From a virus, in IMG/VR virus record IMGVR_UViG_3300017788_000089, positions 1 through 34,375 of that record: DNA of 34,375 bases. One strand, given 5' to 3'. Positions 25,943-34,375 of this stretch are shown here, piece by piece. Position 1 is the stretch's first letter; each line of letters opens with the position of its first letter. The position numbers were made by a program, and so were the translations under genes. Under the pieces are notes generated by a model. It did no database searches. It was not told the DNA's origin and saw only the letters and a program-made list of their open reading frames with translations.

Positions 25943-27049
25943 GTGAAAACAATAGCCAAAATCAAATTAGTAGCAGACAAAAGCGAAAAACAAGTGCTTT
26001 TAAGAACAGTTGAAAAATTCAACGAAGCCTGCAATGAGATTGCACAGACTTGTTTTGAGAAAAAATCAGCAAGTAAATTTGATATACAAAAATTAGTATA
26101 CCATGACATTCGTGAAAAATATGGACTATCAGCACAGTTAACAGTGCGAGCAATTAGCAAAACATGCGAAGCATATAAATTAAACAAAAAGAAACAACCC
26201 AAATTCTTAAAGCACGGTAGCATAACATATGACCAAAGAATATTAAGTTTTAAGGGTTCATTACTTGAAAAACCAAAAGTATCAATCTCTACCCTTGAAG
26301 GAAGAAAATTATTTGACATAGAAATAAGAGAATACTTCAAAGGCAGAGCAGATAGAATCAAAGGACAAGTTGACTTGGTTTACAAAAAAGGTGAATTTTA
26401 CTTGTATGCAACTTGTGATATGCCCGAAGACACTCCGATTAATCCAACTGATTGCCTTGGTATAGACTTGGGCGTTAAAAACATAGCAGTCGATTCAAGT
26501 GGTGAAGTTTTCTCAAATGAAAAAGTAGAAAAAACAAGAGTTAGATTATTGAATTTGCGATCAAGTTTGCAAAAAGCAGGAACTAAAAGTGCAAAACGCA
26601 AATTAAAGAAAATAAGCGGAAAAGAACGAAGATTCAGAAGCGATGTTAATCATTGTGTGAGTAAAATTATTGTTAAAAAAGCCAAAGACACTAATTGTTT
26701 TGTTGCGTTAGAAGATTTGACCAACATAAACAAAAAGACAACGGTAAGGAAAAAACAAAGAGCAGAGCGTTATAGTTGGGCGTTTTATCAACTGCGAACT
26801 TTCATAAATTATAAGGCTAAATTAGCAGGAATTCCTATTGTTTTAGTTGACCCAAGAAACACAAGTAGAACTTGTAGTGTTTGTGGTCATTGCGAAAAAA
26901 GTAATAGAAAGAACCAAGAAGAATTTTGTTGCAAAAAATGCAAGCACGAAGATCATGCTGACTATAATGCCGCTAAAAACATAAGAAATAAAGGGCTGCA
27001 TCAATCAGCCTATTGTTGTCCGTTAAACAACTGTTCAAAGGTTGCTTAA
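25943..27049 (+). CDS. tnpB: TnpB, RNA-guided DNA nuclease
   Basis: 368 residues from GTG 25943, chosen because TnpB proteins normally begin with the 'KTIKIKL' strand and here VKTIAKIKL follows directly; TTG 25904 would add 13 residues. There is no clear ribosome-binding site for either. The N-terminus carries KFNEACNEIA, typical of the family. RuvC motifs are complete: LGIDLGVKN (D175), FVALEDL (E257) and DHADYNAAKNI (D340). A zinc finger has C311-x2-C314 and C330-x2-C333. TnpB cuts DNA next to a transposon-specific motif, guided by an RNA made from the right end of its own element, which helps keep the element at the donor site. The enzyme looks intact. Confidence 0.93.
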   Translation: MKTIAKIKLVADKSEKQVLLRTVEKFNEACNEIAQTCFEKKSASKFDIQKLVYHDIREKYGLSAQLTVRAISKTCEAYKLNKKKQPKFLKHGSITYDQRILSFKGSLLEKPKVSISTLEGRKLFDIEIREYFKGRADRIKGQVDLVYKKGEFYLYATCDMPEDTPINPTDCLGIDLGVKNIAVDSSGEVFSNEKVEKTRVRLLNLRSSLQKAGTKSAKRKLKKISGKERRFRSDVNHCVSKIIVKKAKDTNCFVALEDLTNINKKTTVRKKQRAERYSWAFYQLRTFINYKAKLAGIPIVLVDPRNTSRTCSVCGHCEKSNRKNQEEFCCKKCKHEDHADYNAAKNIRNKGLHQSAYCCPLNNCSKVA

Positions 27050-27094
27050 AGTTGGAATAACAAGCCCACTCGCTTTAGCGGGTGGGTAGTTGAC
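26960..27094 (+). ncRNA. Predicted omega (reRNA) guide RNA of TnpB
   Basis: In TnpB elements the guide RNA scaffold overlaps the 3' end of tnpB and ends at the right tip, with the guide taken from flanking DNA. Here the hairpin CCCACTCGC-TTTA-GCGGGTGGG (27065-27086, one T-G wobble) followed by TAGTTGAC sits at the expected place. The guide would then begin at about 27095 (TTACTAACAATG). The 5' limit given is a guess. Confidence 0.45.
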
Positions 27095-27103
27095 TTACTA
27101 ACA

Positions 27104-27304
27104 ATGAACCCCTTTCCAAACGATTTCGAATCCGATTCAATAAAGAACCCGATATGTCTCTTTCAGACAGATCCTATTCTTTTCACTCCCAGTCTTTATC
27201 CAAACAAGACATGGAAAAACACAATTAAGGGATATCTTTACTATGCTTTTTTTCTTATCATTGTTCTTATTGCTTTAAATGAGTTTGTATTGGCAATAGG
27301 GTGA
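27104..27304 (+). CDS. Small membrane protein candidate
   Basis: 66 residues starting ten bases after the inferred right tip of the TnpB element. The N-terminal 40 residues are polar with several prolines; the C-terminal 23 (YLYYAFFLIIVLIALNEFVL) form one likely membrane span, so it could be a tail-anchored protein. There is no ribosome-binding site, and its last 64 bases overlap the 3' end of the minus-strand gene. It may have lost its upstream signals to the insertion, or may not be a gene. Confidence 0.35.
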   Translation: MNPFPNDFESDSIKNPICLFQTDPILFTPSLYPNKTWKNTIKGYLYYAFFLIIVLIALNEFVLAIG

Positions 27305-27606
27305 TCTTTTCTAGCGTCTAGATTCAGCATCGGATTGTGCCCAATCGGTAACTGTGTGTATCCTTTGTCTTTTAATCTTTTTTTTATTTCTTCAAAATTA
27401 TTTGCTGATTCTGCCCAAGGCTCCCATAATGCTCTATTTTCGTAAATAATTTGTTGTATTTTTCTTTCCCATAATTGTGGCAATTCTAAAATTGATATAT
27501 TTTCAATTTTAGTTGGTGGTGTTGCTGTTTGTTTCTTGGTCTGTAGGGTGGCAATTAATTTCACACCTCTTTTGCTGCGACTCGCCAAATATAAATAAAG
27601 TTTCAT
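27241..27606 (-). CDS. Protein of unknown function, downstream member of a minus-strand pair
   Basis: 121 residues. The first 25 residues are basic (SRSKRGVKLIATL), then Thr/Pro-rich, then a helical domain with ELPQLWERKIQQIIYENRAL and LKDKGYTQLPIGHNPMLNL. The amino acid make-up is that of a real protein and the C-terminal half looks conserved in style (W..., GY..LPIG..PML). AAGGG is about ten bases before the ATG. It overlaps the upstream minus-strand gene by 98 bases in a different frame. No family recognised. Confidence 0.5.
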   Translation of the reverse strand: MKLYLYLASRSKRGVKLIATLQTKKQTATPPTKIENISILELPQLWERKIQQIIYENRALWEPWAESANNFEEIKKRLKDKGYTQLPIGHNPMLNLDARKDHPIANTNSFKAIRTMIRKKA

Positions 27607-27730
27607 TTTTCATTAACCCTTCAAATAATATTTCCAATAATATATTAGAGTGTTTATCGTTTCCCCAATCTTCAAAAAAATTTTTAAGCGTTTTTGCGCC
27701 TAAAATAGCTTTTTCTTTTTCATTACTCAT
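27509..27730 (-). CDS. Small protein of unknown function, upstream member of a minus-strand pair
   Basis: 73 residues with AAGGGG about ten bases before the ATG. The first 50 residues look like a helical protein (EKAILGAKTLKNFFEDWGND, then LLEILFEGLMKNE). The last 24 residues, which lie in the overlap with the next gene, look less protein-like. A +1 shift in the overlap would join this N-terminus to the next frame, so the two may be one gene with a frameshift, programmed or by error. Its ATG lies 27 bases from the divergent start at 27758. Confidence 0.5.
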   Translation of the reverse strand: MSNEKEKAILGAKTLKNFFEDWGNDKHSNILLEILFEGLMKNETLFIFGESQQKRCEINCHPTDQETNSNTTN

Positions 27731-27757
27731 TTAATTGACCCCTTTTTAAATCTTAAA

Positions 27758-28372
27758 ATGATAGAATTCACTAAATATTCAAAAATTAAAGATAATTATC
27801 TAATTTGTTATTTTGGACCTTGTGTTGAATATTTACGACAATTAAAAATTTTAAAAAATATTTTAGAAAAAAAATTTAAAGGATTAAAAATATTTATATG
27901 TTGTAAAGATAATATTTATAATAAATTTAAAAATTATGATTATTTTATAAGTGAAAATAATGTTAAAGATAAAAAATTTAATTTTTCTTATATAAGAGAA
28001 TTAAGATTCAATAATAGAACACACCCTATTGAAGATTTTATTAACGAATGTGAAATCGAAGATATAACTGTCAGCACTGAAAGTTCTGGGGATAAAACAG
28101 TGCGGTGTGTTATTTTATCAAAAGCATTATACCCAACAATAAGCTTGAATCAAAATCAAATTGAATTATTAAAAAAAATAGGCTTAAGTGAAGGGTATGA
28201 AGTTTTTATAGATCAAGATATTGAAAACGCAGGGCTAGTTATGGGGGTAGAAAGTGATTTGTTGCTTAAGGCATTAGAGTCTGGCATTGAGACAAGGCTT
28301 TTGCCGACAGGCTTAGGGACAAATATTTACAAAAAAATGTTTCCAAATATGAAAATTTTATCATTTAAATAG
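27758..28372 (+). CDS. GT-B-like (heptosyltransferase-like) protein, short
   Basis: 204 residues; there is no clear ribosome-binding site. The N-terminal half has LICYFGPCVEYLRQLKILK (14-32) and KIFICCKDNIYNKFKNYDYF, strand-helix units like the acceptor half of GT-B enzymes. The C-terminal half has VFIDQDIENAGLVMGVESDL and ALESGIETRLLPTGLGTNIY, like the donor-side element of family 9 and related transferases, where a Glu/Ser pair and a Gly-rich turn bind the nucleotide. It is about two-thirds the usual GT-B length and very AT-rich. A shortened or altered transferase is the best guess. Confidence 0.4.
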   Translation: MIEFTKYSKIKDNYLICYFGPCVEYLRQLKILKNILEKKFKGLKIFICCKDNIYNKFKNYDYFISENNVKDKKFNFSYIRELRFNNRTHPIEDFINECEIEDITVSTESSGDKTVRCVILSKALYPTISLNQNQIELLKKIGLSEGYEVFIDQDIENAGLVMGVESDLLLKALESGIETRLLPTGLGTNIYKKMFPNMKILSFK

Positions 28373-28443
28373 GTGCATGTTAATATTAAATTTGTAAAAT
28401 AAGTAATAATTGTGAATCATATATATTTTCAAAGGTGAAAATA

Positions 28444-29037
28444 ATGTCAGTTTTTAAAGTAAAATTAAATAACAACATACAAGGTCGATTAGACATAAAC
28501 CCTACAACAGATACTAGCGAAACACAGGGTTATATTGGTGTTCCTTTCAGCATATCGAAACAAAGACAAATTTTTGTTGCTGGTCCTAATAAAAAATTAA
28601 GAACACTCAGCGATGGAGATGTTTTTACCGATTGTAATTATTGGAAACAGTTTACGGTGGAAGAAGCTGGAGAGGAGTTTGGCTTTATAGAGGTTGTTTC
28701 AGATGACGGCTCGATTTATAGCGAAATTCCTGAGGAGAATACATTTTCAATAGGAGAAACCCTTACATTAACAACAAGTTTCTCAGATAATGCCATTGAT
28801 TTTATTGAAACTTATGGAAATCCTTTGAGATTTCTTATGATTCAAAATCTAGATTCATCAATAACTGTTACAGGAGAACTAAACGGTGATACAAATATTA
28901 CATTTGTTATTGGTGCAGGAGAAACAATGATGTTTAATCAAGGAGATATGGTCATAACAAGCATTAGACTAAAATCTGCATCAGGAACACCAGATATTAG
29001 TTATATTGCGTCTATCAGAAGCTCTTGCACTAGTTGA
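28444..29037 (+). CDS. Beta-rich structural-looking protein of unknown function
   Basis: 197 residues from ATG 28444, chosen because AAGGTG lies seven bases upstream; a GTG at 28435 overlaps that site. It is rich in Thr, Ser, Ile and Gly with few Lys/Cys, and has many short strands (GDVFTDCNYWKQFTVEEAG near 60-80; TVTGELNGDTNITFVIGAGE near 145-165). The C-terminal 60 residues look like a jelly-roll-type domain. Likely a virion or fibre protein; no family recognised. Confidence 0.55.
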   Translation: MSVFKVKLNNNIQGRLDINPTTDTSETQGYIGVPFSISKQRQIFVAGPNKKLRTLSDGDVFTDCNYWKQFTVEEAGEEFGFIEVVSDDGSIYSEIPEENTFSIGETLTLTTSFSDNAIDFIETYGNPLRFLMIQNLDSSITVTGELNGDTNITFVIGAGETMMFNQGDMVITSIRLKSASGTPDISYIASIRSSCTS

Positions 29038-29063
29038 ATAACTTTACTTTCATTTGCTATAAT
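29034..29063 (+). promoter_or_regulatory. Sigma-70-like promoter before the family 9 glycosyltransferase gene
   Basis: TTGAAT (29034-29039) and TATAAT (29058-29063) are separated by 18 bases, close to the bacterial consensus. Transcription would start near 29070, at the ATG at 29071, and no ribosome-binding site precedes that ATG, so a leaderless message is possible. Confidence 0.5.
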
Positions 29064-29070
29064 ATAGCAT

Positions 29071-30060
29071 ATGAAAGTAGTAAGAAGAAAAATAGTATCA
29101 TCTAGACCTTTGGAAAAAAGACCAGAGAAAATTGTTCGTTTTTTGTCTTTAAAAGATTTTTATAACAAAAGAAATAAAATATTAATAATAAGAAACTGTG
29201 GCGGTTTAGGAGACATCTTCATGCATCGAATGATGTTTGAGGATTTTAAAAAATTAATGCCAGATGCTGAGATGCACTTTTGTTGTCCAAAATATTATCA
29301 TGATGCAGTTGTGGATCATCCCTTTGTGGATAAAATTTTAGATTTTAATGAAATTAACAAAGAAGATTATATAATTTCTTACAACACAACAACAGCATGT
29401 GGAAGAACAGAGATGAGGTACGCACCTTTCTCCGGACCACATAGAAGCGATATATGGGCCGAACACTGTGGCCTAACACTCACTGATCATAATATGCACA
29501 TTAATATTTCTGATGATGAGAAACAAGAGGCAAAAAAAATTATAGAAAAAATAAAAGATAGAAATGGAAAAATTGTAGCTGTGGCTCCTGTTTCGGCCAT
29601 GCAGATGAAAAATCTTTTAGATCATCAACTTTTAGGATTAATTAATTATTTAAATAGTAAAAACTTATTTACATTTTGTTTGCATAATACACCTATAAAT
29701 GTTTGTTATAAAAATAATATTCCTTTAATAGAAGAAAAACGAATAAGAATTTGGATGGCTTTATTGAATCAAGCCGATTATGTTATAAGCGTTGACACTT
29801 CTGCATTTCACTGCGCCGGTGGCATGGGCAAACCACTCGTTGGTATATTCACATTTGCCGATGGATTAGTATATGGAAAATATTTTGATTTTATATTGGT
29901 TCAAAAACATAGATCTAGGGACATCAATTGGACATGTGGGCCTTGTTATGCTTGGGGTAATTGTCCTAAAACAAAAAACAATTTAAAACCGTGTTTAACA
30001 GATATTTCTTTAGAAATGATGGTTGAAGCCGTAGATAATATGTTAAAAAAGTGGTCTTAA
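29071..30060 (+). CDS. Glycosyltransferase family 9 (heptosyltransferase-like)
   Basis: 329 residues. GGLGDIFMHRMMFEDFKK (44-61) is the N-terminal 'G.iGD.i...P....l' motif of family 9; the next strand (MHFCCPKYYHDAV) follows as expected. VAVAPVSAMQMKNL (about 168-182) stands in the place of the 'v.i.pga....K.wp' motif. ADYVISVDTSAFHCAGGMGK and PLVGIF (235-260) is the donor-binding 'ad.vig.DTg..HlAaa.g.P.v.lfg' motif, well kept. The end has CGPCYAWGNCPK, the 'c.Pc....C' segment seen in many members. These enzymes transfer sugars from nucleotide donors, for example heptose to lipopolysaccharide. In a phage it may modify host surface glycans or the virion. Confidence 0.82.
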   Translation: MKVVRRKIVSSRPLEKRPEKIVRFLSLKDFYNKRNKILIIRNCGGLGDIFMHRMMFEDFKKLMPDAEMHFCCPKYYHDAVVDHPFVDKILDFNEINKEDYIISYNTTTACGRTEMRYAPFSGPHRSDIWAEHCGLTLTDHNMHINISDDEKQEAKKIIEKIKDRNGKIVAVAPVSAMQMKNLLDHQLLGLINYLNSKNLFTFCLHNTPINVCYKNNIPLIEEKRIRIWMALLNQADYVISVDTSAFHCAGGMGKPLVGIFTFADGLVYGKYFDFILVQKHRSRDINWTCGPCYAWGNCPKTKNNLKPCLTDISLEMMVEAVDNMLKKWS

Positions 30061-30083
30061 AACTATATTAATAGAGGAAAATT

Positions 30084-30296
30084 ATGCCTCAACTTATAAA
30101 GCCCAGCACAAAAATAAAAGTAATTCCCAAAGATGGGGAATTAGAAATTACTTTAAATGTAAATATTACAGTGGATGGAAAAGTTTCAGCTTTTGCAGAT
30201 AATGCCAATGTTTCTGTTGAGGAAGAGGATAAGGCACCACATATTATTCCAGATTTCTTCTCTGGTCAAAAACTTGATTTTGGGAAAAAACAATAA
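30084..30296 (+). CDS. Small acidic protein of unknown function beside the actin-like gene
   Basis: 70 residues; AGAGG precedes the ATG. The first half is a strand-rich piece (KIKVIPKDGELEITLNVNIT), the second is acidic and extended (NVSVEEEDKAPHIIPDFF). The stop is 11 bases before the actin-like start, and that gene's ribosome-binding site overlaps this stop, so the two are co-translated. It could be a partner or adaptor of the filament protein, in the way ParR works with ParM, but it has no recognised DNA-binding fold. Confidence 0.55.
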   Translation: MPQLIKPSTKIKVIPKDGELEITLNVNITVDGKVSAFADNANVSVEEEDKAPHIIPDFFSGQKLDFGKKQ

Positions 30297-30307
30297 AGGA
30301 GGACAAA

Positions 30308-31321
30308 ATGGCTTGTGGATTTGATGTAGGAACTTACAATTTAGTTTGTTGTAAAAGAAATGAACAAAAAGATTTTGTTTATAAACGAGAAGTTAATGCA
30401 TTTTTGTCTATGCCTTTAGATAATGATTTTGTTTTCAATATGATGAAACAAGCCGGTGTGCCTTTGATAAGAAGAGATGATGCAAATATTGCATATGCCT
30501 TGGGAGAAGCCGCCGTAAATATGGCCTATACTATGACGCAACTCGAACTTAGCCGACCAATGAAAGATGGTTGCGTAAATCCAAAAGAACAAGATGCATT
30601 TCAAATTATGAATATTATGATTCATAGTTTGCTTGATGATGTGAGTAAAGATGGAGAAATATTAGTCTACTGTGTTCCTGCCAATGCCATTAACGAACAA
30701 ACCGATGCTGACTATCACCAAAAAATAGTTGAAGCAATTTTTAAAGCCTACAAATCAGAACAAGGACATACTGTCGATGCCAGACCGATAAATGAAGGCA
30801 TGGCATTAGTATATGCTGAGCTTAAAGAAAAAATGTTTACTGGGGTTGGAGTTAGTTGTGGCAGCGGCATGGTCAATGTTGCCTACTCTCTTTTTGGTGC
30901 TCCTGTGTTTACTTTTGCAATTGTAAATTCTGGAGACTGGATTGACAAACAAGCAGCACACGCTACAGGAGAAACAGTTGCTTTTATAAACAAAGCCAAA
31001 ACAAGAGTTGATCTTAATAAAGAACCAAGTAATTTAATAGAACGTGCTATCATAACCCAATACCAGTTGATGATAGAAAAAACTGTAGTGAATATTAAAA
31101 AAGGTTTTGAGGCTAATAAACAAAAAAATGCCAAATTAGATGCCCCAATAGATTTCGTTGTTGCCGGAGGCACAGCTTCTCCTCCGGGTTTTGATAAAAT
31201 GTTTGAAACGCTTTTAAGGCAAGCAAATTTACCAATTGAAATTGGTCGTGTGATAAGGCCAGACGATCCTCTTTACAGTGTCGCTCGTGGTTGTTTAATT
31301 GCAGCAGAGAACGCTAAATGA
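30308..31321 (+). CDS. Actin-like (ParM/MreB/Hsp70-fold) ATPase
   Basis: 337 residues with a near-perfect ribosome-binding site (AAAGGAGG, 30296-30303). The ATPase motifs of the actin superfamily are in order: phosphate 1, GFDVGTYNLV (4-13); phosphate 2, GVGVSCGSGMVNVAYSLFG (179-197); connect/adenosine, VVAGGTASPPGF (284-295). Length matches bacterial actin-like proteins (about 320-350) and not full Hsp70. The Asp of GFDVGT (6) should bind the metal-phosphate; the second motif reads SCGSG where ParM has a DxGG-type element, so activity may differ. Phage actin-like proteins are known to form filaments that place DNA in the cell, but the role here is unknown. Confidence 0.8.
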   Translation: MACGFDVGTYNLVCCKRNEQKDFVYKREVNAFLSMPLDNDFVFNMMKQAGVPLIRRDDANIAYALGEAAVNMAYTMTQLELSRPMKDGCVNPKEQDAFQIMNIMIHSLLDDVSKDGEILVYCVPANAINEQTDADYHQKIVEAIFKAYKSEQGHTVDARPINEGMALVYAELKEKMFTGVGVSCGSGMVNVAYSLFGAPVFTFAIVNSGDWIDKQAAHATGETVAFINKAKTRVDLNKEPSNLIERAIITQYQLMIEKTVVNIKKGFEANKQKNAKLDAPIDFVVAGGTASPPGFDKMFETLLRQANLPIEIGRVIRPDDPLYSVARGCLIAAENAK

Positions 31322-31347
31322 ATTGATTAAAGAAAAGAAGGAAAGAT

Positions 31348-31842
31348 ATGACAAAGTACATACACAAGTTTGTTAATGATTTAGGAGTTGCAGCATATGT
31401 TCTTATGCATGGATATGCTGTGATTGGAAAAAAAGGAAGATCTATTTATTTTGAATGCGAGAATGAAGAGGCTTCCAAGGAATTTGATAGATTAGTTTTA
31501 GAATATCAACCGCCGAATGATTTTTATACATTTGATTCTTGTTTAATGTTTTTGAAAAAAATTAATGAAAGCGTCCCAGAAGAGTTGAATGAAAAAATTC
31601 ACAGAACCGTGAGCGATCTTGGAGTTGCAGCCTATCTTCTGATGCATGAATACAGCCCTAAAAGCATAGGCGTAAAAGTAATAGGGAAAAAAGGAAAATA
31701 TGTTTATTTTGAAATTCCCGAGGAAAGGGGCGAGGATTTTGATAGGTTGAGCTATCAATATTTGCCAAGTCAATTTCAAATATATGATTCAAATCTAATG
31801 GCTCTTAAAAAAATTGGCGAACATATGCCAAAAACAAATTAA
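31348..31842 (+). CDS. Two-repeat protein (DUF5659-like domains)
   Basis: 164 residues; AAGGAAAG precedes the ATG. Two copies of one domain are visible (about 1-75 and 83-160). Shared motifs: DLGVAAYVLMHGY and DLGVAAYLLMHEY; VIGKKGRSIYFECE and VIGKKGKYVYFEIP; then EFDRLVLEYQP and DFDRLSYQYLP; then a final LMFLKKI and LMALKKI. The domain resembles DUF5659, a small phage-associated family of unknown function. The internal duplication is clean, so both copies are likely useful. It lies between the actin-like gene and the acidic giant. Confidence 0.6.
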   Translation: MTKYIHKFVNDLGVAAYVLMHGYAVIGKKGRSIYFECENEEASKEFDRLVLEYQPPNDFYTFDSCLMFLKKINESVPEELNEKIHRTVSDLGVAAYLLMHEYSPKSIGVKVIGKKGKYVYFEIPEERGEDFDRLSYQYLPSQFQIYDSNLMALKKIGEHMPKTN

Positions 31843-31869
31843 TAAGTTTTTTAAAAAATAATATTTTTA

Positions 31870-31888
31870 TTAATCTATATAAGATTAA
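31870..31888 (+). promoter_or_regulatory. Perfect 7-bp inverted repeat before the acidic giant gene
   Basis: TTAATCT (31870-31876), loop ATATA, AGATTAA (31882-31888), 18 bases before the ATG at 31907. It could be an operator or a weak RNA hairpin; AT-rich inverted repeats also arise by chance here. Confidence 0.3.
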
Positions 31889-31906
31889 GTAATCAAGAGG
31901 GCTATA

Positions 31907-34375
<2,469 letters not shown>

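Larger units (their letters stand above)
25760..27094 (+). mobile_element. IS200/IS605-type element carrying tnpB only (IS1341-like)
   Basis: The element has a left end with a bulged hairpin (25772-25795), an intact tnpB, and a right-end hairpin (27065-27086) followed by TAGTTGAC. There is no tnpA, so movement would need a transposase in trans. Exact ends are inferred: the left tip lies between the stop at 25754 and the hairpin, and the right tip is probably at about 27094. The element lies between genes and breaks no visible reading frame. No target duplication is expected for this family. Confidence 0.7.

Noticed and set aside
27513-27734. Plus-strand hydrophobic frame of 73 codons
   Set aside because: It mirrors the minus-strand gene at 27509-27730, which has a good ribosome-binding site and a more natural composition.

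Overview
The window is part of an AT-rich genome that encodes the tail, baseplate and fibre module of a large contractile-tailed (myovirus-type) bacteriophage or prophage. The support is a run of baseplate families in canonical order: a very long tape measure protein, a tube/hub adaptor, a gp53-like wedge protein, a gp27-like hub, a gp5-like spike with an OB fold, gp25-like and gp6-like (baseplate J) wedge proteins, and a tail-protein-I-like protein. No rRNA, tRNA, replication or capsid gene was seen. The host cannot be named from this sequence. The tape measure length suggests a very long tail, and the many accessory genes suggest a large, probably uncultivated, phage.

Layout. (1) Positions 2-16118: tape measure (5' end cut by the window), then the baseplate operon, with genes touching or overlapping by 1-4 bases. 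(2) Positions 16169-17900: a fibre/adaptor-like protein, a small glycosyltransferase-like protein and a small unknown protein. (3) Positions 17897-18484, minus strand: a nucleoside 2-deoxyribosyltransferase-like enzyme, an inserted accessory gene. (4) Positions 18540-24547: a coiled-coil protein and three adjacent large fibre-like proteins. These three share an N-terminal domain and PKD-type folds; one carries an in-frame run of eight 18-bp repeats. (5) Positions 24560-25754: an MptE/DUF115-like enzyme and a small unknown protein. (6) About 25760-27094: a solitary TnpB element of the IS200/IS605 (IS1341) type with an intact RuvC triad, a structured left end and a right-end hairpin, without tnpA. 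(7) Positions 27104-27730: a small membrane protein candidate and two overlapping minus-strand genes. (8) Positions 27758-30060: a GT-B-like protein, a beta-rich structural-looking protein, and a family 9 glycosyltransferase behind a good sigma-70-like promoter. (9) Positions 30084-34375: a 70-residue protein, an actin-fold ATPase, a protein with two copies of one domain, and a very acidic, repeat-rich protein that runs off the window end.

How it fits together. The first half builds the tail tube, baseplate and spike. The middle probably builds receptor-binding or decorating fibres. Four sugar-transferase-like genes lie among the fibre genes, which would fit glycosylation of virion proteins or host-surface change (inference). 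The actin-like gene cluster at the right end is the best candidate for a poorly described system. No stretch over 300 bases lacks a candidate gene; the longest is 25755-25942, which holds the structured left end of the TnpB element.
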